A stretch of DNA of 64,000 nucleotides from Elizabethkingia miricola. Lineage in GTDB: Bacteria > Bacteroidota > Bacteroidia > Flavobacteriales > Weeksellaceae. The stretch lies in contig NZ_LSGQ01000014.1 of NCBI RefSeq assembly GCF_001675285.1, forward strand, positions 88,189 to 152,188. The letters run 5' to 3'. The translations under genes and the position numbers were made by a program. The notes below the pieces were generated by a model. The model was given only the letters and a program-made list of their open reading frames with translations. It searched no databases and was not told the DNA's origin. Below, one piece after another: positions 8,854 to 16,957 of this stretch; position 1 is the first letter of the stretch, and each line of letters starts with the position of its first letter.

Positions 8854-9023
8854 TTAAGAGCCTGTTTAAATTTTATAGTTAATACTCTTCGATAGTTCGT
8901 CAAGCTCACTATAGACTTAGGTCAGAGTGACATTGTTCATCCAAAATATCTTTCTTTAGAATTGTCAGACTGAGCCTGTCGAAGTCTAGATTATTTTTAA
9001 TTAAAATCTAAACAGGTTCTTAA
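8854..9023 (+). repeat. MITE-like dispersed repeat, copy A
   Basis: A 170-bp element with 22-bp terminal inverted repeats that differ at two positions (left starts TTAAGAGCCTGTTTAAAT, right is the inverted TTAAGAACCTGTTTAGAT). TTAA at both outer ends could be a target duplication or part of the repeats. No coding capacity. A near-identical inverted copy lies at 46582-46748. Its right end covers the stop codon of the minus-strand AraC-like gene (9020-9022). Confidence 0.82.
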
Positions 9024-9394
9024 CCTGATATACTCTTTCGGAAATGGCCGGGTGTTTGTCCTGTCCATTTTTTGAAGAACTTGGAAAAATTGGAAGGATC
9101 ATATGTAAGCTGTACTGCAACCTGAGCGACAGGAGCTTTTGTTTCTTTTAAAAGCTTCTTTGCCTGGTCTATAATTTTCTCGTCATAAAAATGACATGGA
9201 TGATGTCCGGTCTCCTGCTGAATAGTATCCGACAGATGCTGATGCGAAACAGCCAATTCGCGGGCAATCTGATTAAGTTCCATAAATTCAGATACTCTCC
9301 CCTGAACAACATCGTCTATATGTTGATCCAGAAATGCAAAATAACTGGTAAGAATCTCTTTACTTCTTGTTATGCTTTTATCCTGATCGGGCAT
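9020..9394 (-). CDS. Short AraC-type DNA-binding protein
   Basis: A 124-residue protein made almost only of the AraC double HTH: LNQIARELAVSHQHLSDTIQQ is the first HTH and VAQVAVQLTYDPSNFSKFFKKWTGQTPGHFR the second. There is no N-terminal ligand domain, unlike the two full-length AraC regulators in the window. The ATG at 9394 is preferred to a TTG one codon upstream. The TAA stop lies within the end of a MITE-like repeat, so the last residues may derive from the insertion. Target unknown. Confidence 0.82.
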   Translation of the reverse strand: MPDQDKSITRSKEILTSYFAFLDQHIDDVVQGRVSEFMELNQIARELAVSHQHLSDTIQQETGHHPCHFYDEKIIDQAKKLLKETKAPVAQVAVQLTYDPSNFSKFFKKWTGQTPGHFRKSISG

Positions 9395-9469
9395 CAATGT
9401 GTTTCGTTTATAATTTCTCTAAAATACAAAAAAACACAGTAAACGATATGGTGAACTTTTCAGATTATA

Positions 9470-10195
9470 TTATTGGCTTATGACCGGCTTATTTTTACGC
9501 TCCAGTTCAAAGATTAGATTAGATTTAATCTCTGTAAAAATATAATCGCGCGCTTCAGCGAAGGAAATTCCGTATCGTCTGGATACAACCTGTAATTCTT
9601 CGGGGAATTTAGACAACAGAAAATCGTAATACTTGTCCAATTCTTCTTCGGAAGGCATCGCAAAACTTATTCTAAGCTGGAAACGTCTGATGAGTGCAAC
9701 ATCCAGAATATCGATATGATTGGTTGCCGCAATTAAGAGTGCTTTCTCGGAAAAGTTATCTACCATTTGGATAATACTGTTTACCAAACGGCGCATTTCG
9801 CCAACATCTTTATCGTCATTACCCCGCATCTTTCCGATGTGATCGAATTCATCCAGAAACAACACTGCATTTTCCCTATTTACTTTATCAAAAATCAGTC
9901 TTATATTTTTAGCAGTATCTCCTATTCTGGATGAAATAAAATTACTGAGATCCAGTATATACAAAGGCTTCTTCAGTGATGTGGCAATAGCTTTTGCAGT
10001 AGTAGTCTTACCACACCCTGAATATCCGTGTAAAAGAACTTTATTATTTACAGGAAGATTGTATTTTTTCAGTTCGTCGATATAGGTAAACTCTTTCATC
10101 AGCTGATTAAGCTCTCTCCTGTTTTCTTCATCCAGAAAAACATCATCCCAATTAACCTTTTCTTTTTCATCGATCAGAATCCCCGTGGTACTCAT
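9470..10195 (-). CDS. AAA+ family ATPase
   Basis: A 241-residue cytosolic ATPase consisting of a single AAA module. Walker A is GYSGCGKTT (about 57-65), Walker B is LFLDEFDHI (about 113-121), sensor 1 is AATNHID (about 157-163) and RRFQ supplies arginine finger residues. The closest look is to SpoVK/Cdc48-type AAA domains. A short helical C-terminal lid ends in ELERKNKP. The ATG at 10195 is chosen over a TTG four codons upstream. No substrate-recognition domain or partner protease gene is adjacent; its client is unknown. Confidence 0.87.
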   Translation of the reverse strand: MSTTGILIDEKEKVNWDDVFLDEENRRELNQLMKEFTYIDELKKYNLPVNNKVLLHGYSGCGKTTTAKAIATSLKKPLYILDLSNFISSRIGDTAKNIRLIFDKVNRENAVLFLDEFDHIGKMRGNDDKDVGEMRRLVNSIIQMVDNFSEKALLIAATNHIDILDVALIRRFQLRISFAMPSEEELDKYYDFLLSKFPEELQVVSRRYGISFAEARDYIFTEIKSNLIFELERKNKPVISQ

Positions 10196-10279
10196 AATAT
10201 ACTGCAATTTATTTGATGTGTTAAATTTACGGAATATCTGAGTATTGGTAAACCTGATTTTTATCTCTCTTTCAATCTG

Positions 10280-12652
10280 TTACATTCTGTTCTGTTCATC
10301 AGTTTTCTTTATTGTTTTGGTTCCTTTTACTTTTTGGTTTCCAAAATTATATTTTAACTGAAGAACAAACTGCTGTGTATCCTGATAATCAATAAAATAA
10401 TTATCCTGATTAGCATATCTGGTGGCTACTTTTTGCTTTGAGGTTTTGAAGATATCGAGGAAGAATAAACTCGCTTCAAGCTTTTTATCAAAGAATTTCC
10501 GATTGGTTACCAGATAAGCTTCCCAGGCACCTGAAATCCTGAACGTCCCCTGAATGGATGGTGAATAATACTGATGCCCAATTTCCAATGTCCAATCCGA
10601 AGCTTTTTGCAATGTAAAGCTTGTCGATATGGTAGAATTCAGATTGTAAATTTTATTTTCATATAATTGCTGATCTTGTCCAAAAAAGTAGTTTTCATTA
10701 TAGCTGAAGTCTTCCGACACACTAAGTGTCCACCAAGGTTTCAATTGAAAGTTTTTGTACAAACTGGCTCCAAAAGCATTTGCTTTCTGAATATTGGTAT
10801 AATGGAATACCAACGTATTGGTTTGTGGTACCTGATAGGATATCTCCATAGACGGATCAATATCTTTCCGGTAATAAACTTCAAAATTCCAGTCCTTAAC
10901 ATTATAAGTAAAGCTAAGGTTATGTGAAATGGTCGCCTTAAGCTTAGGGTCTCCTTGAAAATAAGAAAACAGATTGTAGTATGATTTAGCAGGATTCAGC
11001 CAGGAATAAGAAGGTCTGCTGATTCTTTTGCCATAGGAAAGTCCAAACTGCTGCTTACTGTCAGTTGTATATTGTACATAAGCCGTAGGAAAAAGCTTCC
11101 AGTAATCATTGGTATTCTTTTCATAAGGTGTAGAAACAACGCCGTTCAGGTTTGTATTCTCAGTTCTCAAACCGGCTTTAAATGCCCATTTTTTTAAATT
11201 TAAGGAAGCCGATGCATAGGCTGCAATATAGCCTTCTGTATAATTGAAGATGTTGCTTTTATCCGGACGGTAAACTAACTTTCCGTTTTCATCGTCAGAA
11301 AAATCCAATGTACTGGTGGTTTTAACCAGACTGTACTTACCTCCTGCTTCCAATTCCCATTTGTCTTTTTTCCAGCCATAATCTACCTGCTGAGAGAAAA
11401 GCTTTACGTCCTGCCAGTTATTACTGATAAAATTTTGTGTAGATGGAGGCTGATTGGCAAAGTTGAGATCTGTAAGAACATTCTCATACTTTTTATAATT
11501 ACTGGTGATGTAGTATGTCGTTAACGACAGTGTACTGTTATCAAATTTTCTTTCTACCTGAAGACTTATATTATTATTTATATTCCTTTTATTATGATCA
11601 TTAATCGTACTGTAATAAGATTCGGGAACATTTTGTGCATTGTATATGGTATTGGGAACAAAATAAAGCCCTGCAGATCTGGGAGCGAAAGATCCCCGAT
11701 AGCTTAAAGTAAATGTAGTCTTATCATCTGGTGTATATTCTAAACTGGAGTTTACCGTATTCTGGCTGTTATTAATATCCTTCCGGTTCATAATACCACG
11801 CCATGTTGTCTGATTTTCGGGATAGTAAATATAATTGGACTCCTCCCGATAATAAGCTCCGGCTCCACGGGAATAACTGGCCATAGCTGAAATCTTACCT
11901 TTTTTATAATATTGTCCAATCGATCCGACTCCTTTTGGATAAATAGACTGTACATATTTACCAGTTATATACCCACGGTAGCCTTCCAGTTTATTTTGTT
12001 TCAGAACAATATTCAGAACAGCACTTCCGGAAGCTTCATATTTAGCCGGTGGATTGGTAATAACTTCCACAGATTTCACATCGCTGCCCTGAGTGTTTTC
12101 TAACAGGTTTTTTAGTTCTTCACTAGAAAGTGATACTTTTTTATCATTGATGGTAACCAGAATGGTGGAACTTCCTTTAATTTTAAAAGCATCATTGGAA
12201 AATACAACTCCTGGTGTTTTCTTCAGAATCTCCCAGCCATTAAGACTGGAAATATTACTATTTTCAACATTAAATTCCAGCCTGTCAATCTTTCTTTTCA
12301 CCACTGGCTTTTGTTTGGTCATAGACACTTCCTGAATTTCGGTTGCAGATTTCTTCAGAACAAAACTCGGATTAGCACCTAAGTCACTAAGTTTTATAAG
12401 CTTCTCAAGTTTATCATACTCCAGATCGTCTACTACTATTTTTACTTCTTCTGAATCTATGCCTTCTATAAGAAAACTGCCTTTTTCATCAGTTGTCAAA
12501 GATTTTAGTAAAGTATTGTTCTTGTCGTAAATATAGACTTTAGCCTGTGGTATTCTTTCTTTTTTATCATTTGTAACGATGCCTTCTGTTTTTTGTTGCT
12601 GTGCCCATAACATTGCAGGCAGCAGACAAATTGCTAATATTATTTTTTTCAT
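10280..12652 (-). CDS. Outer-membrane TonB-type beta-barrel receptor with carboxypeptidase-regulatory N-terminus
   Basis: Predicted outer-membrane barrel of about 790 residues. The signal is MKKIILAICLLPAMLWAQ; choosing that ATG (12652) drops 13 unlikely residues upstream. A CarboxypepD_reg-like Ig domain (about 20-100; TEGIVTNDKKERIPQAKVYI) is followed by a plug-like region (LNGWEILKKTPGVVF) and then a long barrel of alternating aromatic strands, as in the flavobacterial outer membrane beta-barrel family. I see no clear TonB box. It lies downstream of the GLPGLI gene and has the same triple GTTAAT repeat upstream, indicating control by the adjacent two-component system. The transported substrate is not identifiable. 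Confidence 0.88.
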   Translation of the reverse strand: MKKIILAICLLPAMLWAQQQKTEGIVTNDKKERIPQAKVYIYDKNNTLLKSLTTDEKGSFLIEGIDSEEVKIVVDDLEYDKLEKLIKLSDLGANPSFVLKKSATEIQEVSMTKQKPVVKRKIDRLEFNVENSNISSLNGWEILKKTPGVVFSNDAFKIKGSSTILVTINDKKVSLSSEELKNLLENTQGSDVKSVEVITNPPAKYEASGSAVLNIVLKQNKLEGYRGYITGKYVQSIYPKGVGSIGQYYKKGKISAMASYSRGAGAYYREESNYIYYPENQTTWRGIMNRKDINNSQNTVNSSLEYTPDDKTTFTLSYRGSFAPRSAGLYFVPNTIYNAQNVPESYYSTINDHNKRNINNNISLQVERKFDNSTLSLTTYYITSNYKKYENVLTDLNFANQPPSTQNFISNNWQDVKLFSQQVDYGWKKDKWELEAGGKYSLVKTTSTLDFSDDENGKLVYRPDKSNIFNYTEGYIAAYASASLNLKKWAFKAGLRTENTNLNGVVSTPYEKNTNDYWKLFPTAYVQYTTDSKQQFGLSYGKRISRPSYSWLNPAKSYYNLFSYFQGDPKLKATISHNLSFTYNVKDWNFEVYYRKDIDPSMEISYQVPQTNTLVFHYTNIQKANAFGASLYKNFQLKPWWTLSVSEDFSYNENYFFGQDQQLYENKIYNLNSTISTSFTLQKASDWTLEIGHQYYSPSIQGTFRISGAWEAYLVTNRKFFDKKLEASLFFLDIFKTSKQKVATRYANQDNYFIDYQDTQQFVLQLKYNFGNQKVKGTKTIKKTDEQNRM

Positions 12653-12718
12653 GATCTTAGGTACCCAGATCTGGTCTGAACTACATGGCAAAAATGAGAT
12701 TAAAACTACTGAAACTGG

Positions 12719-12746
12719 GTTAATGAAAGGTTAATGGCAGGTTAAT
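12719..12746. promoter_or_regulatory. Triple direct-repeat operator before the TonB-type barrel gene
   Basis: GTTAAT occurs at 12719, 12730 and 12741, an exact 11-bp period as used by OmpR/PhoB-type regulators binding one face of the helix. It ends 67 bp upstream of the receptor ATG and overlaps the stop codon of the upstream GLPGLI gene. The same array is at 13620-13647. Confidence 0.7.
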
Positions 12747-13575
12747 ACCGAATTGCTTTATCCAGTTCTATAGGGTTAGAATAATTGTCCCTAATCGACT
12801 TTTGCATGCTCGTATTAAGCTCTGAAAATTCTTCTTTACTTTTAATTTTCCGGCCGTTAACATTAACATTCCAGTCAGGTTGGAACTCCGCTCTCATCCG
12901 CGCATATGGATCATTATAAAAATCTTTTTTTAGCTTCACCCACGCTGGAAAAGTCACAAGCACGGGCTTCATATCATAATGATTCTCTACAAAACTTTTA
13001 GTATCAAAGGTTTTGGGAAGATTTTTATTTCGTGAGAAAGTATAAATGAAGTTATGTTTGTCATCTTCAATCTTAAGAATGAGCCCGGGTAGCCCTCTAA
13101 ATTTGTAAGGACCTTCGGAAATAGGTATATCCTGAGTGAACCATGCAATCCATTTTCTCCCGCCAAAATTAGTTGTTGCCTTCTGCATATTAAAGCCGCT
13201 TTCTACTTTAGTATCACTGCAGATATTCCATTTCATTTCATCCTTGGTCTGCATAAGATAATAATAAGGCATCATCCAGATTTGTAAATAATTGTTATTC
13301 TGAAAAGAATTTTTTTTACGTACCAGTACCTGTTCTGTCATACTGGTATAGCCCTCATTATAATTCCCATGAAGAATATTCAGAGAGTCAACTGCTAAAA
13401 AATTATAATCATAAAACTTTACGTTATCCGGATTAATATCCAGTACAACTTCTTCTCGTTGATATTCTTCATTTGTTGAATCTAGTTTATACCTGTATTC
13501 ATAAATAAAACGTTTGGTTTGGGCATACGAGATGACAGTAATAATCATCATAAAAAAGAATAATAATCGCTTCAT
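12742..13575 (-). CDS. GLPGLI family exported protein
   Basis: A 277-residue member of the Bacteroidota GLPGLI family, named for a motif seen here in FRGLPGLILKIED (about residue 160). A signal peptide (MKRLLFFFMMIITVISYAQ) sends it to the periplasm. The ATG at 13575 is chosen because the signal starts there; the longer frame adds ten residues that do not fit. No enzymatic motif is visible and the family function is unknown. These genes often sit with TonB-type receptors and two-component systems, as here. A triple 11-bp repeat precedes it. Confidence 0.9.
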   Translation of the reverse strand: MKRLLFFFMMIITVISYAQTKRFIYEYRYKLDSTNEEYQREEVVLDINPDNVKFYDYNFLAVDSLNILHGNYNEGYTSMTEQVLVRKKNSFQNNNYLQIWMMPYYYLMQTKDEMKWNICSDTKVESGFNMQKATTNFGGRKWIAWFTQDIPISEGPYKFRGLPGLILKIEDDKHNFIYTFSRNKNLPKTFDTKSFVENHYDMKPVLVTFPAWVKLKKDFYNDPYARMRAEFQPDWNVNVNGRKIKSKEEFSELNTSMQKSIRDNYSNPIELDKAIRY

Positions 13576-13619
13576 AAAGTTTTTTGCAACAAATATGTCA
13601 CACAATAAGGAATAATCAG

Positions 13620-13647
13620 GTTAATGAAAGGTTAATGATGAGTTAAC
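13620..13647. promoter_or_regulatory. Triple direct-repeat operator between GLPGLI and histidine kinase genes
   Basis: GTTAAT at 13620 and 13631 and GTTAAC at 13642 show an exact 11-bp period, with GAAAG between the first two as in the other array. It lies 45 bp upstream of the GLPGLI start and 37 bp upstream of the kinase start, so it could serve both divergent genes. Confidence 0.72.
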
Positions 13648-13672
13648 GTACCTTTAGCATCCACTAAAATTT

Positions 13673-13680
13673 TATCTTTG
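13673..13680 (+). promoter_or_regulatory. Candidate -7 box of the histidine kinase gene
   Basis: TATCTTTG matches TAnnTTTG and ends only 4 bp before the ATG at 13685. Transcription from it would begin at or next to the start codon, giving a leaderless or nearly leaderless mRNA. No -33 TTG is evident. Confidence 0.4.
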
Positions 13681-13684
13681 TTTC

Positions 13685-14992
13685 ATGCTAAAAAACTATA
13701 AGTGGCTTGTATCTGCGTTTGCTCTCTTATTCCTGCTTCTGGTAGGGATACAGATATACTTTCTTTATAAAACATATCAGATAAAAGAGAATAACATCTA
13801 TGATAAATTAGATAAAGATCTTGGACAATACCAACCTATTCTACGGAAAAAATTAGAGGTTAGCGAGGATACTGTCCAGAAAATGCTTATTCGTTTTAAT
13901 AAAGGTGAGATCACAAAAAAACAGCTCCTGGATTTTTTTACAAAAAATAAAGAAACCATTAAACCTTATTTTTCCCATTATGTAGACAGTGTAGCCTCCC
14001 GAAGTAATCTGCAAGTGGCCATATCCCATCAGTTCAGAAATGTATTAAGTACAACTGACAACAGATATATTTTAGACTCAACAGTCACTATTTATGAAAC
14101 CAAAAGACCAATTACAAAAGTTGGAAGAAGATACGGCGGTGAATGGGAAACATCAAATGAAAACAGGGATGACAAAACCAACAAACTGAATAACTTCTAT
14201 TCGTTCAAAGTAAAAACCTACTACAATATTCAGATACTTAATATCAAATCCATTGTATTCAGAGATCTTACTATTCTTATTATTTCTTGTATACTTATAC
14301 TTGCGGCTGTTCTATGGCTATTTACACGGACTATTAAGAACTTAATTTCACAACAAAAGCAAGTTGAAATTCTGCACACTGTAGTAGATAATATCGCTCA
14401 TGAATTTAAAACCCCAATTGCTACTTTAAAAATTGCTGTAAAATCTCTGAGAAAAAATTGGAACCCAGAGAATCTTCCATTGATAGAAAGACAAATTAAC
14501 AGGCTGGAAAGTCTGATGCTTCAGTTACAGGATAATGATGATAGTGAAAATACAGAAACATCATATGATGACTGGAATAATTATATTGAAGATCTGCAAT
14601 TTGCTAATCCAAAAGTTGAATTTGTATTGCATAATACAACACCTAATACGCTTCCGTTTAATAGAACGGCCATGGAAACACTTATAAAAAATCTCTGTGA
14701 AAACAGCGCTAAATATGGAGCAACAAGAGTCGAAATTAATCTAAGAGCTATACAAAATACACTCAATATAAAGATAATGGATAATGGTAATGGTATATCT
14801 AAAAAGGAACAGCAGCGGATATTTGAAAAATTTTACAGAATACAGTCCGACAATATCCATAATACAAAAGGTTTGGGATTGGGTCTTTTTCTTGTAAAAA
14901 GTATTGTTGACAAATATAAAGGAAGTATTGAGCTAATCAGTGAACCTAATAAAGGTGCAGCATTTAAAATCTTATTGCCTTATGAAAACTAA
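13685..14992 (+). CDS. Sensor histidine kinase
   Basis: Membrane-bound two-component sensor of 435 residues. TM1 is at about 8-28, an extracytoplasmic sensor region spans about 30-192, and TM2 about 193-213. The HisKA site is NIAHEFKTPIATLK with the phospho-accepting His239. The ATPase has an N box (NLCENSAKYGA), G1 (DNGNGIS) and G2 (GLGLGLFLVKSI). The regulator gene overlaps its end by 11 bp, so the two form an operon and a cognate pair. It is divergent from the GLPGLI and TonB-type receptor genes, whose repeats suggest they are its output. The signal sensed is unknown. Confidence 0.95.
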   Translation: MLKNYKWLVSAFALLFLLLVGIQIYFLYKTYQIKENNIYDKLDKDLGQYQPILRKKLEVSEDTVQKMLIRFNKGEITKKQLLDFFTKNKETIKPYFSHYVDSVASRSNLQVAISHQFRNVLSTTDNRYILDSTVTIYETKRPITKVGRRYGGEWETSNENRDDKTNKLNNFYSFKVKTYYNIQILNIKSIVFRDLTILIISCILILAAVLWLFTRTIKNLISQQKQVEILHTVVDNIAHEFKTPIATLKIAVKSLRKNWNPENLPLIERQINRLESLMLQLQDNDDSENTETSYDDWNNYIEDLQFANPKVEFVLHNTTPNTLPFNRTAMETLIKNLCENSAKYGATRVEINLRAIQNTLNIKIMDNGNGISKKEQQRIFEKFYRIQSDNIHNTKGLGLGLFLVKSIVDKYKGSIELISEPNKGAAFKILLPYEN

Positions 14993-15662
14993 GATACTTT
15001 TAGCTGAAGATGATTTCGATTTTGGACTGATTTTGAAGCAATACCTGGAACTGAGCGATTTTGAAGTATTCTGGTATCAGAACCCGGAGGACATAATGGA
15101 ACTTCTGAAAAGTGAATTTCCTTTTCATATTGGCATCTTAGACATTATGATGCCCAATATTGACGGGTTCTCTCTTGCAAAAGCTATTATAAAGGAAAAA
15201 TCTGATTTTCCACTGCTATTTCTAACCGCTAAAAACCAGAAAATAGACCGGATTACAGGTTTAAAACTGGGAGCAGATGATTACCTGGCCAAACCTTGTG
15301 ATCCCGAAGAACTAATACTGAGAATACAGAATATTCTGAAGAGAACACAGCCTGCTACTCCTCTATCTGTAATCAGTATAGGTGATTATACCTTACATTC
15401 AGATAAATTATTGCTTAGCCACCCTAAAGAAGAGATTCGCCTTACCCAACGGGAACTGGATTTACTCTTGTTTCTACTGCAGCACAATAATCAGACTATT
15501 AAACGGGAAATTATTCTGGACAAATTATGGGAAACCAATGACTACTTTACGGGAAGAAGCCTGGATGTATTTATCAGCAGGCTACGTAAATATTTTCAGT
15601 TCGACGAAGGTATTAAGATTCAGTCACTTCGCGGAATAGGATTTCAGGTAGACTTTCCTTAA
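14982..15662 (+). CDS. OmpR family response regulator
   Basis: A 226-residue transcription factor. The receiver domain has acidic residues EDD (9-11), phospho-acceptor Asp54 in GILDIMMPNIDG, and the conserved Lys in DYLAKPCDP. The C-terminal winged helix (about 125-226) carries LTQRELDLLLFLLQ and GRSLDVFISRLRKYF. The ATG at 14982 is inside the kinase end; a longer frame from 14940 would add an odd leader before the receiver. An OmpR-type protein should bind 11-bp direct repeats, which exist at 12719 and 13620. Confidence 0.94.
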   Translation: MKTKILLAEDDFDFGLILKQYLELSDFEVFWYQNPEDIMELLKSEFPFHIGILDIMMPNIDGFSLAKAIIKEKSDFPLLFLTAKNQKIDRITGLKLGADDYLAKPCDPEELILRIQNILKRTQPATPLSVISIGDYTLHSDKLLLSHPKEEIRLTQRELDLLLFLLQHNNQTIKREIILDKLWETNDYFTGRSLDVFISRLRKYFQFDEGIKIQSLRGIGFQVDFP

Positions 15663-15757
15663 AAGCATTTGTTATAATTTATACAACAACTACAAGCATA
15701 TATACAATAACTTCTGCCCCATTATAAAATATTTTTGCTGCAATTAATATTTTGATA

Positions 15758-16237
15758 ATGAAAAACAGAAAATTACTATCAGCATTGGCTTTATTACTAT
15801 TAGCCATATTCTCTATCTCTTGTTCCAGCGACAATAATGACAGAGAGCCAGATCTTACACCAAGTCAGACACTGGCTTCAACTCCATGGTTAACCACAAA
15901 TTCTAAAAATGCTGCCGGTGCCAATGTAGACCTTAAAGATCCAAATGTAGTAAATTTTGTAGGTTATGCTTACTTCAAAGCAGATGGTACATTTACGATG
16001 TATAATCTGGACGATTCTCCTAAAATGCACGGAGATTGGTCTGTTACTGCTGACGGGAAAACCAGAACAATTGTAGCTAAAAACGATAAAGGTGAAACTC
16101 TGTTCACCCGTGTTGTAGATATTACTGTTTTAACGAGAGCAGAATTTACTTACAGAGTATACCCAAATGCTAATGACAAGTCTGTATATTACGACATTAT
16201 CCATACTCCTACAACTCATAAGGAACCAGGAAAGTAG
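15758..16237 (+). CDS. DUF4822 family lipoprotein
   Basis: A 159-residue exported lipoprotein. The signal MKNRKLLSALALLLLAIFSISCS gives lipidation at Cys22. The mature domain begins at TPSQTLASTPW and ends with FTYRVYPNANDKSVYYDIIH, a pattern I associate with DUF4822; the family has no known function. The start is the ATG at 15758 rather than an in-frame TTG two codons upstream. It follows the response regulator by 95 bp and has its own terminator, so membership in that regulon is possible but not shown. Confidence 0.8.
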   Translation: MKNRKLLSALALLLLAIFSISCSSDNNDREPDLTPSQTLASTPWLTTNSKNAAGANVDLKDPNVVNFVGYAYFKADGTFTMYNLDDSPKMHGDWSVTADGKTRTIVAKNDKGETLFTRVVDITVLTRAEFTYRVYPNANDKSVYYDIIHTPTTHKEPGK

Positions 16238-16263
16238 TATTTAATTTTAGAATATAATCTGTA

Positions 16264-16291
16264 AGGCTGCTCTTGTTGAGCAGTCTTTTTT
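16264..16291 (+). terminator. Rho-independent terminator of the DUF4822 gene
   Basis: AGGCTGCTC pairs with GAGCAGTCT (one G-T pair) around a TTGTT loop and is followed by T residues. Confidence 0.78.
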
Positions 16292-16322
16292 ATGCTCTAA
16301 AAATGTTTATCTTTACCCTATT

Positions 16323-16883
16323 ATGAAGCGTTTTATCAATATTATTCTTATCATTTTTGTTCTCGGTATCATTTTCGTTCCGGGAGTAAAAGTCTTTGTG
16401 CAGAGTACACTTATGAAAATTGGTCTTTTTAGCCCTAAATTCAATAACGAACCTAAAGAAGCCTCTACAGCAGCTTATACAATGCAGCTAAAAGATGAAA
16501 AAGGAGCAAGTATTAGTCTCGAAGATTTAAAAGGTAAAGTGGTTTTTATAAACTTTTGGGCAACGTGGTGCTCTCCATGTATTGCTGAAATGCCTACAAT
16601 ACAAAGTCTTTATGAGAATTTCAAAAATGACGATGAGGTTAAGTTTGTTATTCTGGAAGTAGATGGCAATCAGGAAAAAGCTAAAAAACTATTTAATGAC
16701 AAAAGACTTACTCTTCCTGTATCATTCCCCAATGGAGCTATACCTCAGGAGTTTTACAAAGGAACTTTACCTACTACAGTGATTTTAGATAAAAATGGTG
16801 CTATTGCATTCCAATCAGAAGGCATTACCAACTATGCAGACCAGAAAATGGTTGATTTTATCAAGCAGCAAAAGCAAAAATAA
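16323..16883 (+). CDS. TlpA-type thiol:disulfide oxidoreductase
   Basis: A 186-residue membrane-anchored thioredoxin-like protein acting in the periplasm. The first 22 residues form an uncleaved anchor. The thioredoxin fold holds the active site WCSPC (Cys83, Cys86) in INFWATWCSPCIAEMP and the cis-Pro in GTLPTTVILD. Such proteins keep cytochrome c or other exported thiols reduced, or act in oxidative protein folding. It stands alone between terminators. A TATCTTTA sequence, one base off the -7 box, lies just upstream (16309-16316). Confidence 0.92.
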   Translation: MKRFINIILIIFVLGIIFVPGVKVFVQSTLMKIGLFSPKFNNEPKEASTAAYTMQLKDEKGASISLEDLKGKVVFINFWATWCSPCIAEMPTIQSLYENFKNDDEVKFVILEVDGNQEKAKKLFNDKRLTLPVSFPNGAIPQEFYKGTLPTTVILDKNGAIAFQSEGITNYADQKMVDFIKQQKQK

Positions 16884-16905
16884 CAGTTAGCTAATATCGG
16901 TATAA

Positions 16906-16938
16906 ACAAAGGCACAATAATTTACATTGTGCCTTTGT
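16906..16938. terminator. Bidirectional terminator between tlpA-like and MFS genes
   Basis: Long perfect stem ACAAAGGCACAAT / ATTGTGCCTTTGT with a short AT-rich loop between two convergent genes. Confidence 0.82.
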
Positions 16939-16957
16939 GTTAGTATTATGATATGGA

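Noticed and set aside
14940..14981. Longer start for the response regulator
   Set aside because: It would add 14 residues with no receiver homology; the ATG at 14982 directly precedes the KILLAEDD start of the receiver.
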